A DNA stretch of 64,000 bases from Halicephalobus mephisto (taxonomy: Eukaryota > Nematoda > Chromadorea > Rhabditida > Panagrolaimidae): contig SWDT01000034.1 in the NCBI GenBank assembly GCA_009193035.1, positions 62,001 through 126,000 on the forward strand. The letters run 5' to 3'. The notes below the pieces were generated by a model. The model saw nothing but the letters and a program-made list of their open reading frames with translations. It was not told where the DNA came from and searched no databases. A program made the translations under genes and the position numbers. This document shows positions 34,405 to 46,260 of this stretch, piece after piece (within the stretch, counting starts at the first letter, position 1; each line of letters begins with the position of its first letter).

Positions 34405-34475
34405 TCTTCGGCTGGGAGTCGAAGACAAGTTTCTTGAATTAGTCTCAAGTGGACTAACCACTATACTACCGAAGA
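34405..34475 (-). pseudogene. tRNA-Asp-like relic
   Basis: The minus strand starts TCTTCGGTAGTATAGTGGTT, very like the 5' half of eukaryotic tRNA-Asp, and its 7-base ends TCTTCGG/CCGAAGA pair perfectly. The anticodon stem CTTGA/TCAAG also pairs, but the loop GACTAAT lacks the U33 expected and the T stem (TTGTC/CCCAG) is broken. Likely a tRNA pseudogene or a tRNA-derived element. Confidence 0.55.
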
Positions 34476-34861
34476 CAGTAATTTATTATAAAATTATTTG
34501 TATTGCTATCGAGTGATTACTTTGTTTATGGAAATAAAGTATGTCTATGTTTTTAAAGAATCGATTCCTACAGACTACTCTTAAATTTTGTCTCTAACTG
34601 GCATTTTTTACTCTAAAACTAATCACCAACGAATCAACTCTTCACTATTCTTTTCCACAGGAGTTTTTGAATAAAAAATATGAATTAAGGTTATTGAAAT
34701 TAGATGGCTGTTGTGACTTGTGATACGACGAATAGGAAGAGATACGTTTGAGTCTTTATAGAGCAAGTGATAATCTTTTCTAGATTATATATTAATAATC
34801 TTAAACAACACAGTACAACCACCGTAACCTTACGAGGTTTATATTGTTAAGACCACCTAAT

Positions 34862-35620
34862 CAGGGAGCACCATTTGCATGATGTCTGTTCAAGTCCCAA
34901 CATACATAATTGACGAGAACTATGAATATGTAAAATCAGTGTTTGAGAAATTGGAATGCGAAAATGTAGAAGCCAAGCAAAAAGCAATTGATTTGATTTT
35001 CGACGAAGATCAACGTATTTTTTATCAAGTTTGGTTATCTTTTGGACCATAATGCTAGAGTAATCGAGTCGGAACTGAGAGAAGCAGTAGGCAATCAAAC
35101 ACTTCCTAAGCAGATGATCGAAAAATGGTTCACGAGATTCAGGATGGGAGACACGGTCACAAAAGACAATCGCGGAGGAGATTGGACTAACCTAAGAATA
35201 AAAGAAGAACGAAAGGCCAAAGTTAAAAAAGCTCTGGAGGAATCGAGAAACGTAAGCACGTACGTCATTGCCTGCTGAACAGGAATCCCTCCAATCAATG
35301 GTTATGCAAGAATCATTCCACGTGCCAGTATTTTTGCATGACAATGCAAAACTGCACAAAGCAAAAGTAGTTCAAGAGTTTTTAAGGGGGAAGAATCACA
35401 GGATGGAAACAACCACCGTACTTTTTCAATACAAGTTGTTGTGACTCTGGTTGCTTTGGTCATTTGAAGAGAAGATTGTGTAGTAGAATGAATACAAATT
35501 GGTCCGAGTTCAAAAATCATCTCAAAGAAATGATAAAAAAGGGGTCATTATTTGATCATTTAACGACTTCCAAAGCAGTGGGAGTGTATCATTAGATCGG
35601 AGGGAGAATACATTTAGTTA
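34862..35620 (+). pseudogene. mariner-family transposase relic
   Basis: Broken frames across this span keep recognisable pieces: MIEKWFTRFRMGD (the helix-turn-helix to WF-x-x-F-x-x-GD segment of mariner transposases) near 35115-35155, FLHDNAKLHKAKVVQEFLRG near 35330-35390 (second catalytic Asp in HDNA), and LFGHLKRRL near 35455-35475. Stops at about 35052 and 35278 and several shifts make it inactive. I could not identify terminal repeats. Confidence 0.75.
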
Positions 35621-35929
35621 ATATACAATTGCATTTGCTTTAGTATATTATGAAGGGAATTATTAATAGAAGTTCATCTCTACGTTTATGTGAATTAGCC
35701 TAATACTTTTATAGCTTAATTTCATCAATATTTTTATACTTTTACTATTATTTTAAATGCCATTGTTATTTGGGATTAATGCAATAAAAATGTACTTTAA
35801 AACTTAATTTAAAAAATTGATGTGTAAGCATAAAAATTCATAATTTTTTTAGCATTTTCCATTTATAAAACTTCTTCATCAATAATTCACGTGTTGTAAG
35901 TTATTTACAAAACTAAAAAAGTGGAATTA

Positions 35930-36790
35930 AACTAGAAACAGTGATCATTTAACTACTGTAATGATTGCTGAATTTTCGCAGTAGAAGTTGATTTTATTTT
36001 TTTAGATTAACTTTCGCACGGAATTCCACCAACGCTGGGAAACAAACGAATTCGTCATGATTATTTCGAATATTCATGAAGAAATTTGATTTCATACATG
36101 ACAACAATTATCGTTTCTGTTCCTCATTGCCGTAATTATTTCGACACTGACGTTATTGATGTAATTATAAAGAATTTTGGAATCAAAAGTTGATTTTGCT
36201 TTTTTCGGTTAATTTTTGCTCTAGAAAATAAGCAACTTCATCGTTATTTTCGCAAACTTTCATGGTAGTAGTTAATTCTGCCTTTCATAAAAAATTTTTT
36301 CTCATTACTGTAATCACTTCAACAGTGCTACTGATGTTATGATTATCAGGAATGTTCGTGACAGGAGTTGATTCCGTTCTTTTATTATATTGTTTTTTCG
36401 CACAAAGTTCCACTTTTGCTGGCAAACAAGTGAACTAGTAATAATTATTGACTTTCATACAAAAAACGGTAGATTAAAACGGCTTCAATACATTGGATAT
36501 ATTATATTCAATGTACCGATACAGTAAATACAACACACCAATGTCAAGTTAATATATCGATATAATGAATAAAATGTATTCAATACGTCATAGCCGTTTT
36601 AATGCACCCATTTTTCGTATGTAATAAAAGTCGATTTTAGTTTAACAATGATTTTTTTCCTCTTCTCATTACTGTAGTTGCTTCGGCAATGGTATTGTTG
36701 TGATGATTCTTAAGAATTTTGATTTCAAACGTTGATTTAATATTCTATAGGAACATCTATGATAATTAAAAGTGATTTTTATTGTTTTTT
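35930..36790. repeat. highly diverged tandem array, unit about 190 bases
   Basis: Four units share the words AAGTTGATTTT, TCGCACA/GGAATTCCA, CTGGCAAACAA, CTTTCATA, CTCATTACTGTAAT and TGATGTTATGATTATCA in the same order. The third unit is interrupted by the MITE at 36456-36621. Identity between units is low, so the array is old. Confidence 0.6.
36456..36621. mobile_element. 166-base MITE
   Basis: Inverted ends of about 40 bases: CATACAAAAAACGG and TTAAAACGGCT on the left match the complement of the right end (AGCCGTTTTAA, CCATTTTTCGTATG). The centre carries TCAATGTACCGATAC and ATATCGATAT words, linking it to the larger element at 2231-2582. It interrupts one unit of the surrounding array. Confidence 0.7.
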
Positions 36791-37159
36791 AATTATTTTT
36801 TTATTTTCGATAGTATCAATAAAAAGCAAAAATAAATCAAAATGATAACATTTTGACTTTCACATCCGATTATTCTGCAAAGATCCGCTCAGAAAATACA
36901 ACATCCATTTTAAATCCTTTCAAATCTGGAGTTTTATAGTAATCCATATATCAAAGTAAAAAACAATGATCTTTGGGATCTTGAAATGCGAAATTTAATT
37001 TTTAATGCATATCTTTTAATCTTTTAAAAGTTTGATTTTCTCCGAAAATTTACCAACACAAGAGATTCCTTTATTCTTACAGTAATAATAATACATGATT
37101 ACCACAAAACTTGAGATAAAAGTGGATTGTTTTTCATCGCTAATTTATTCAACATGAAT

Positions 37160-37917
37160 TTAGCCAAGTCGAGTCAATTCAGTAGCGTCATCGAACCAGT
37201 ACCGTTTCCCCAGACCGAGCCAGTAACGGTTCTGTTCGTCAATGGATCGTTTTCCGAAATTTATTGGAATGTAGTTTGGGTCTTGGAATTGGAATTGATC
37301 AAGATCCCTCTTTTGACTGTTTGCAGCTGGAGCTGATCTCTTGGAAACTTGGGCTTCACTTGAGCCACTGTCCTGAGGACGGGTCCCGAGGATTCGGTAG
37401 AAACGGTAATCCTGGAAATTAGGAGATAAAGAATTTTGAATTTTTAGCTGTTATTGATTTTACTATTGAAATTGTCAAAATCACTACTATGAAAACAGCT
37501 CTGGTAAAATTTGGATAGTGACTGATTTCGATAATTCTGGATAACTTAGTCACTATCCTTTAGTTTTATTGAACCTATCTAAATAATTATCCAAAACAGC
37601 TCCAATAAAAAGTTGGATAGTGACTATTTTTTAGACACTATTTTATATTGAACTTGTGAAAGTTACTATTTAAAAAACTACAGTAAATTGTTAATGGTGA
37701 CTACTTTTTGTCTTTTTTACAAACCTCCGAAAATTACCCCTTGATTTAAAGTTACTTATTTTCTGACATTTCCAACCATATGTCATAGGACGTAATAATA
37801 CGTTTTTTGAGAACTTACCGTAAAGCTGCCAGGTGACAAAGGCAGAGCTTCTGAAACTGCGAGGAAGACCAATGAATAAGTGGCGATGAAAATGAAGATT
37901 GTCAGCCTTCTGGACAT
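37160..37917 (-). CDS. neuropeptide-like precursor, 116 residues
   Basis: Two exons, 37917-37819 and 37411-37160, joined in phase 0 (donor GTAAGT, acceptor AATTTCCAG). Exon 1 is almost entirely a signal peptide (LTIFIFIATYSLVFLAV). Exon 2 contains, between K-R or R cleavage sites, SAPAANSQ, DLDQFQFQDPNYIPINF-GKR and SIDEQNRYWLGL-GKR, and ends with YWFDDATELTRLG before the stop. Gly-Lys-Arg is the classical signal for cleavage and C-terminal amidation, so at least two, probably three, amidated peptides are predicted. AATAAA follows at 37149-37144. GTTTTTAG about 25 bases before the ATG may be a trans-splice acceptor. I do not recognise the mature peptides. Intron 1 carries a GGATAGTGAC array. 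Confidence 0.85.
37480..37700. repeat. GGATAGTGAC stem-loop array, locus 4, intronic
   Basis: Three units of the dispersed family (AACAGCTCTGG/AACAGCTCCAAT, GGATAGTGAC, CACTATCC) inside intron 1 of the neuropeptide gene. Confidence 0.8.
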
Positions 37918-38239
37918 TTTTCAAGAAAAAATGAGTTTTCTAAAAACTATAAATCCGAGAGTTAAAAATGACATCATACAGTAATCACGTGAACGAGAAG
38001 GCTGGGCATTTAAAAAAAACAAATATATTAAAAAAAAACAATTTAAATGATTTATCACTAATTAATCGACTCGGGTTAGTTCTGTTCAGAATAGATCAGT
38101 TTAGAAAATTCCAAATTATATGCTAAAAAATCACTGTTTAATCTAATATGAATTTTTACAAAATATTTTAGATTAGATTCTCATCCAGTCCGAGACGGAT
38201 TTTTAGGTTTCGAATTAGACTCTAGAATCCTTTAGTTTA

Positions 38240-38540
38240 GTCTTATTTGGATTAATTTAGGTCCTGTATTAAGTTCTGGGCTGTTCAAACATGAACTATT
38301 TTAGAAAGTTCTAGATTGGATTCTAGAATACTTCAAAATGACTTTATATGAATTAATTTAGAAAATTTCAACTCATGTTTTAGTCTAATGTGAACTATTT
38401 TAGAAGGTTCCAGATTGGGTTCTAGAATACTTCAAAATGACTTTATATGAATTAACTTAGAAGACCTCGAACCAAGTCCTACTCTAATCTAATATGAACT
38501 ATTTTAGAAAGTTTCAGACCAAATTTGACATATTCCGATA
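38240..38540. repeat. short tandem array, unit about 90-120 bases
   Basis: Units share ATGAACTATTTTAGAAAGTT, then TTCTAGAATACTTCAAAATG and ACTTTATATGAATTAA. Two close copies and two diverged ones. Between here and 39430 I see only A/T-rich DNA and a duplicated pair near 38990 and 39265 (GTGGATT, GATGGATTAAAC). Confidence 0.6.
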
Positions 38541-39429
38541 CAGTATTCTATAATTTTTTTGAAAAATTTCAATATGGTCAGACAAATCATTCTAAATAAT
38601 TTTGGCTTATCCACGAGATTTAAGGCAATGCTAAGTATGAATAGAAAGATTATCTGATGCTCTAAGCATTATCTGTTTTCAGGATTTTCTAGCATTACCT
38701 AGTACTGAGAAGTTCTAAATAAAGCTCGAGCATTCTACGAAATTCTGCTTCAAAAAAGGATTATCTGGTTTCCGAGCAACTCCGGAAAAGTGTATTTTCG
38801 AAATTTCAAAAATATTTTACGAAAGATTAGTTATAAAAGTTCACAAGTGCCTGAGGCTACAGTCCCACGACAAAGGTAGATTCCACGTCAAAATCTTTTG
38901 AAAAATAAAAAAATTTTTTTTTATTTTATCCAAATATAATTATTTAAAAATGACGTGAAAAATCAAAAAAAATTGTTTTCAGAGTGGATTCGGAAGATGT
39001 TCAAAGTGGTGGATTAAACGATGAATACATGAAAAAATGAAAAATTTTAAAATAACAGAATTTTCTAAAATCGACTAAAAAAACTACATTTTTTTTAAAA
39101 TAAATGATTTTTTGGAAAAATTAAATTTCTTTAATTTAATTATTTTTTTAAAATTAATAAATTATTTTTAACAATTTTTTTATTTAACTATGTTAATTTT
39201 TTTAAAATTAATAAATTATTTTTTAAATAATTTTAAAATACTACATTAAATAAGAAAATGATTTTCAAAGTGGATTTAGTAGATAAAAGAACATCTTCAA
39301 ATTGATGGATTAAACAGATTACACAAAAATGAAGAATTTTAAAATATTAAATCTTTTAAAACATGAAAAATTATATTTTTTAAATACAAAATAATAAAAT
39401 TTTAAGAAAGTTTTTAAAGAAAAACGGTA

Positions 39430-39990
39430 ATTTTTGAACCAATTTCGGATTAATCTATATTCGAAAATTGGAAAATCTAAAATCGAATTAATTTTTAACT
39501 AGTTCAAATTCGAAAATTGGAAAATCTAAAATCGAACCAAATTTATTCGAATTTAAAAGTCGAACTTTGGAACCGAATTCGAAAAAATTTTGGACTAGTT
39601 CGAGTTCAAAAATTGAAAAAACCAATTTCAAGTCACAGTATTCAGCTAGAATTTGAACCTCCCGAACTTTGAATTCGAGTTAACTCAAAATCAATTAAAA
39701 TTGAAATCCATTTTTGACCTAAACTAGTTCAGTTCGAATTTGAATTTCTTGATTTTCGAATCGAATTAATTCAGTTTGAATTAGAATCCTTAGAATCCCG
39801 AACTTTCAAGTTCGAAATCGATTCTTTTGATTTTTGAACTCAAGTTAATTCAAAATTAATTCAAAATTGATCCAAAATTGATCCAAAATTAATTCAAAAT
39901 TGATCCAAAATTAATTCAAAATTGATTCAAAATTAATTCAAAATTAATTCAAAATTGATTCGAAAGTTCGAAAATCGACAGCTCTGGTCC
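39430..39990. repeat. TTCGAA / ATTGATCCAAAATT array
   Basis: Left part has GTTCGAATTCGAAAATTGG-like palindromic words as at 12170-12640; right part is a short-period repeat of AATTCAAAATTGATCC. Non-coding. Confidence 0.75.
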
Positions 39991-40199
39991 TGACACGAAT
40001 TACATTTAAATTTAAAATAGCATTTGGATTCAAAGACATCATATGTGACAAAAGTTTTTAAAAATCAAACTTTGATTTTTATGCATCTAATAAATATTAA
40101 AATAAAAAATTTGAAGGTGATAAAAATGAAGTCATTGTTCTTTTTCTTCATTAAAATAATCCAGTCTGATCTTTTAAAATGTCAGTAATAAAGTTTGTG

Positions 40200-41300
40200 A
40201 TTAAAAAAATTAATCAAGCAAGAAGAATATTAGGATCACCATGTGAGATATCCCCTCAGGGAATGAGGATTAAAAAAATTACGAAATGAACAAAACTTTC
40301 GTCTTGACGTCAAAGATATCTGCAGATCTTAATCATGCTTATAATTGAAAAATAAGTCGAACGAAGTTCGTGTCAGGACCATTGTTTGAAACATTTTAGA
40401 ACATGAAGATTAGAGAAATTATGAAATTATGAAATTACAAAATTTAAAGAATTTTGTCTTGATAAGAAAAATTCTTAAGGATCTTAATCATGCTTATAAT
40501 TGAAAAATAAGTCGAACGAAATTCGTGTCAGGACCATTGTTTGAAATATTTTTAGAGAAAAAAGATTAGAGACATTACAAAATGAAGAAAATTTGGTGTT
40601 GACACGAAAGTTATTTAAGGATCCCAACTACGTTTGTTGTTGAGATTAAATTGAATGAAATTTGTTTTGGGATCATTATCTAAGAAATGGTTAAAGAATG
40701 AAAGTTGGGGAAATTACGAAATGAAAGAACTTTGATCTCGACGCGAAAATTGCTTAAGAATCTTAAACATTTCCTTAATTGAAAGTAAATTAAACAAAAA
40801 TTCGTCTTAAGTTCACTATCTAAGATATTCCTAAAGAATCAAGATCAAAAATCAAACAAAAAATTATCCTGGTCCCGATACGAAAAATACTTAAGGGTCT
40901 GAAAATTTAAAATCATTAGAAAAATTATCTTGGTCCCGACACGAAAAATGTTTAAGGACTATAATTATCCTATTAGCCAAAAATAAACTAATCAAAATTC
41001 ATTCCAGGACCACTATTCCAAAAATATCCTCGAGAAATCAAGATCAAAAATCATCAAAAAAATTATTTTGGTCCCGACACGAAAAATGTTTAAGGGTCTG
41101 AAAATTTAAAATCATCAAAAAAAGTATCTTGGTCCCGATGCGAAAAATGTTTGAAAACCCTAATTATTCTATTAGCCAAAAATAAACTAATCAAAATTCG
41201 TTCCAGGACCACTATTCCAAAAATATCTTTGAAAATGCAAATTAAGAAGTTATTAAATAAGTATGAATTTGACCCTAACACGAATGACCTTCAACTCAGC
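40200..41300. repeat. diverged array carrying the GGTCC(C/T)GACACGAA word
   Basis: Six or more units of about 100-190 bases each include a GGTCCCGACACGAAAAAT word and its reverse (TTCGTGTCAGGACCA), followed by TTTAAGGATCTTAATCATGC-like text. Becomes more regular near 40850-41260. Confidence 0.7.
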
Positions 41301-42774
41301 TCTTAACTATGTCCTTGTTTTTTATTTCCTAACATTTTTATATTTCATAACTACAGTAATCCACTAGAACGTTTTAAAAACCACGAAAATTTTCAATTCT
41401 GTAATTTCTAAAATACAGATTTCAAATTACAGTATCCCAGAACCGTAAATAAATTACACAATTACAATACTTTTTAATAATTAATTTTAAATTTTTTAAA
41501 CTTTTTAAATTTTATTTAAATTTTTTTATATTTTTTTATTTTTATTTAAAATTTTTATTTTCATCTAAAATTTTTACTTTTATTTTTATCTAAAATTTTT
41601 ACTTTTATTTTTATTTAAAATTAAAAAATTTTTTTTTCATTTTTAATTTTTAAATTTTTTTTACTTAAAATTTTTAAATTCAGAAAAATTAGAAATAAAC
41701 CTACATTTACACTCAACATTACTTTGATTAATTTAATCCAAAATCAAATTTCATGAAAATACAAAATTTTAAAATTACAGCTGTTTTTCACAAATTTCCG
41801 AAAATTATTTTTTCTCTAACATTACTTTTTCGAAATATTTATTTTCAAATCCTAAAATTTCATAAAATTTTACATTTTAAAATTATTTTAATAAAATTAA
41901 TATTTTTAAGAAATTTTATTTTTTGAAAATTTTTAATAAAAAAATTATTTTTTTATTTTTAATAAATTTTTTAATAAAATTAATACCTTTAATTTTTCTC
42001 TCTCGTAACTTATGTTTATTAAATTCTCAAGAAAATCGAATTCACCTGGAAATTTGCCGACGGTTTTTCATCTAACTGACATCAGAAGTCAAGTCCGCAC
42101 GTGGATTCTCCAGGTGAAACTCCCCCGGACCAAAGTAAAAATGGAAAATTTGACATTTCTAATTTTTTATGACGGAAATATTACTTAAATAATATTTTTA
42201 TTTTAAACAATTTCTCAAGTTGTAAATTTTAAAAAATTAAAACGTTTTTAAAAATAAAAAAGTTGTAAATTTTAAAAATTCGAAAATTAAAATTTTTTTA
42301 AATTTACAACTTTTTTTTAAAAATCGGAAATTTTTAGAAATTCTGAAAATTAAAAAAATCGAAAATTTTTAGAAATTCTGAAAATTTTTTAATTTTAAAT
42401 TTCTGTAATTTCGAAAGTCAAAAAACTAAGAATTATAAGAAATATAAAATATACAAAATAATTATGACTTTAAAAATCAAAGATCCTTAGAAAAAAGAAA
42501 ATTAGCAGTTTTTGTTTAAAAAACTTAATTGTAACTTTGGGAAACTTGGAATTGCGAAATCTGGTCATACGATAAGTTATCGTCAGAAAGATTCAGAAAA
42601 GTGTAAACAGTGAATCGTCAGAGAAAATTACAGACTTTTCTGAATTCAGAAAAAAGACAAAATTATAAACTTAGATACTGTGGCACCTATGATCACAGTA
42701 AATTGTGAATAAAAAGTAATTTTTGAATAAAAAGGAAAAAATTAAAAAATAATCCTTGATCAATCGCCATTTTC
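41300..42774. other. A/T-rich desert with one balanced island
   Basis: Mostly A/T text. 42015-42140 is a G/C-containing island flanked by inverted TTCACCTGG / CCAGGTGAA; on the minus strand a frame there reads FYFGPGEFHLENPRADLTSD and ends at a GTCAGT donor (exon side 42081). It may be an exon; see the finding on 42-46.7 kb. Confidence 0.3.
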
Positions 42775-44385
42775 AGGTTTTATTGAAACTGTTTTGGATA
42801 GTGACTTTGACAGCTCCAATAAGAGACAAGGATAGTGTTTATTTTCAGTCACTATCCATTTTTTACTGAAGCTGTTTTGGATAGTGACTTTGACAGCTCC
42901 AATAAGAGACAAGGATAGTGTTTATTTTCAGTCACTATTCTTGAGTTTTTACTGAAGCTGTTTTGGATAGTGACTTTGACAGCTCTAATAAAAGACAAGA
43001 ATAGTGTCCAAAATCAGTCACTATCCAAATTCTTTTAGAACTGTTTTTTGAATAGTGACTTTGACAGCTCTAATAAGAGGGATTGATAGTGTCTAGAATC
43101 AATCACTGTTCAAATTTCCACTGGACTTGTTTTTTGGGTGGTGACTAGAAATCAGACTTCAGCTAAAAATAGATACGATCCAAACTTTTAGTATAGCTGT
43201 TTTTAATACCGACTTTGACAGCTGCAATAAGAAGCAAAGATAGTGTCTACTTTCAGTCACTATCCAAACCTCTATTGGAGCTGTTTTTGGATAATGATAT
43301 TGACAAATCCAATGGCAACATTTGCCAAATTTAATTATTACTCAAGTTCCTTATTTTTCTAGAACTATAGTTTCAATAGTGATTTTGACATTTTCACCAA
43401 AAAGCTAGATAGTGACCACGAAATTACCGAAACTGACGAATTCAGTGATTGTGTTTTATTTCCATTAAAGCTGTCTTTTGGATAGTGACGTCGACAGCTC
43501 TAATGAGGAAATGGATAATGTTCAAAGATTAGTCATTATCCAGGCTTCCCATTGGAGCTGTCTTTCGGATAGTGATTAATGGGAAAATTGCAGTCACTAT
43601 GCAAAAGGACAAAAATGGATAGTAACTGAAAGAACGAAATACAAGTTAAAAGCGGACACTATCTAAATTTTCATTGGAGCTGTTTTCGGATAGTGACTCA
43701 GAAGTCCAATATAAAGTTGACAGTATTCACTTTCAGTCATTATCCATTTTCTCATTGGAGCTGTTTTTGGATAGTGACTCTCAGAAGTTCAACATAGAGT
43801 AGATAGTCTCCGGAAAATAGTCACTATCTAAATTTCCACCGGAGCTGTTTTTGGATAGTGACTTTGACAGCTCTAGTAAACGTCAAGAATAGTGACTGGA
43901 AAACGTCCAAAATCGGTCACTATCTAACTTTTCACAAGGATTGTTTTTTGGATAGTAATTAATTTAAGAACTTTAGTTACTATCTAAAAAGAAAAATAAT
44001 TATTAACAAAATCAAATTAAAAGTTAAAAATAGACACTATCCAGATTCTCACTAAAACTGCCTTTCGGATAGTGAATGGAAAAAATCAAAATCACTATCC
44101 AAAAAGAAAAAAATAATTATTAACAAAATGAAATTAAAATTTAAAAATAGACACTATCCAGATTTTCACTAAAGCTGTCTTTCGGATAGTGACGTCGACA
44201 GCCTCAATAAAACTTAAAATAGTGACTGGAAAAAATCAAAATCATTATCCAAAAAGAAAAATAATTATTAATAAAATCAAATTAAAATTTAAAAATAGAC
44301 ACTATCCAGATTTTCACTAAAGCTGTCTTTTGGATAGTGACGTCGACAGCCTCAATAAAACTTAAAATAGTGACTAGATGACACA
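42775..44385. repeat. GGATAGTGAC stem-loop array, locus 5 (largest)
   Basis: About sixteen units over 1.6 kb. A unit reads GGAGCTGTTTTTGGATAGTG, then ACTTTGACAGCTCCAATAA, then about 25 bases and CAGTCACTATCC. Right-hand units carry a CCTCAATAAAACTTAAAATA variant repeated three times almost exactly, so part of the array expanded recently. Confidence 0.9.
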
Positions 44386-45515
44386 AATGGACGAAATCTG
44401 ATTAATTCATTTTTTAAATTTAAATAAAAACACTTCCTTATCCGAATTCTCCGTGTACTGTAGGTGGAAAGGAAAACTAATTCCGAATCCAAACTACATA
44501 CATATTTATATCGAAAAATAAAGTGGAATAAAAACTTTTAAAATTGAACATTTATTCGGAAAAATTCCTAAAGTTCAGATGGCATTTTAATTTTCCACTT
44601 GATTGAACCGTTTTTGATAAAATTAATTTAGCGGAATATTTTTAGAAGATCTCGATGACGTATTTGATCCTTAAATAAAACTCATTTGGAATTCAGCGGG
44701 GGTACTGAACTCTTGGAAAATTTCATAAAAATGGTCGGAATATTCCAGAACATTGATGATAATTCTGGAAGTCTACAGTATCTATAAAATTTTAAAAGTT
44801 AAATAATTTTTTAAATCTACAGTATCAAAAATAAAATTTCTAAAATTTCACAAAAGCTTTCGAAATTCTCTGAAATTTTTTTATAAAAGTTTTCAGAAAT
44901 CCATAAAGATTTTAAAAGTTAAATAATTTTTTAAATCTACAATATCTGAGAAAATATATGAAATCTGTTAAAATTTTACGGAAATTTTTAGAGCTTTCCA
45001 AAGTATCAAGAAAATTTTCAACACCTTTCGGAACTTGAGGAAGATTTTAGGTCTTTTTAAGAGCTGTTCGAAATTCCTCAAGTCTTCAAATATTTCACTA
45101 AAAATTTTAAAATTTTCTAAAATCCGAAAATTTTTCAGTTTTCTAGAAATTTAAAATTTTCCAACTTTCCAGAATCCGAAAATTTTTCAGTTTTTCAGAA
45201 TTCTAAAATTTTCCAACTTTCAAAATTCAAAAATTTCAAAACTTTCCAGAATTTTTTAATTTTCCAGAATCCTAAAATTTTAAAGTTTTCTAGAATCCAA
45301 AAATTTTTTAATTTTCTAGAAAACTAAAATTTTCCAACTTTCCAAAATCCTAAAATTCCAAAACTTTCCAGAAATTTAAAATTTTCTAGAATTCTAAAAT
45401 TTTTCAGTTTTTTAGAATCCGAAAAAATCTGAAAATTTAAAAGATTTTCAAGAAAAACATCCATTTTTTATTTTTAAGAATACAATGTTCGAGAAAAAAT
45501 AACATTTATACTGAC
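44386..45515. other. A/T-rich desert with short-period repeats
   Basis: 44440-45090 is unique A/T-rich sequence. 45090-45420 repeats CCTAAAATTTTCCAACTTTC and CAGAATCCGAAAATTTTTCA in variable order. No gene seen. Confidence 0.5.
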
Positions 45516-45584
45516 TAATCTCTCCTCCCATCTGAATCAAATCCAATGTCCGGCATTTCATGCACCAAGTAAGTCTTCCACGGA
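45516..45584 (-). other. possible internal exon, 69 bases
   Basis: Minus strand: acceptor-like ATACCGTAG, then 69 bases open in frame (PWKTYLVHEMPDIGFDSDGR) to a GTCAGT donor. The phase at its left border matches an upstream candidate (46632-46598: ATG, reading MTGFGHPHPPT, donor GTACAAG). Both stand out as balanced DNA in A/T repeats. No homologue recognised. Confidence 0.3.
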
Positions 45585-45734
45585 CTACGGTATGGAGTAT
45601 TGAAAAATTTAAAACGTATAATCATACACGTAATGTCCTATTTTTCTGAATGAAAAAGTAGATTTCATCATCACATAGTCAGAATACTAAAGCCACAGAC
45701 AACATGTCATTTTTATGAAATTAAACAAAATCAG

Positions 45735-46260
45735 TAACCAATAAAATAAAATTTTTAAAAATAAAATTTAAAAAAAACTTAAATTGAAATAAAATAAAAT
45801 TTTTAAAAATAAAATTTAAAAAAAACTTAAATTGAAATAAAATAAAATTTTTAAAAATAAAATTTAAAAAAAACTTAAATTGAAATAAAATTAAATTTTT
45901 AAAAATAAAATTTTAAAGAAACTTAAATTGAAATAGAATAAAATTTTTAAAAATAAAATTTTTAAAAAAACTCAAATTGAAATAAAATAAAATTTTTAAA
46001 AATAAAATTTTAAAAAAAACTTAAATTGAAATAAAATTAAATTTTTAAAAATAAAATTTAAAAAAAACTTAAATTGAAATAAAATTAAATTTTTAAAAAT
46101 AAAATTTAAAAAAAACTTAAATTGAAATAAAATTAAATTTTTAAAAATAAAATTTAAAAAAAACTTAAATTGAAATAAAATAAAATTTTAAAAAAACTTA
46201 AATTGAAATAGAATAAAATTTTTAAAATTAAATTTTTAAAAACTTTCATTTAATAAAGAT
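45735..46260. repeat. tandem array, unit about 57 bases
   Basis: Nine units of AAACTTAAATTGAAATAAAA followed by an A/T tract with TTTTTAAAAATAAAATTT. Very homogeneous. Non-coding. Confidence 0.9.
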
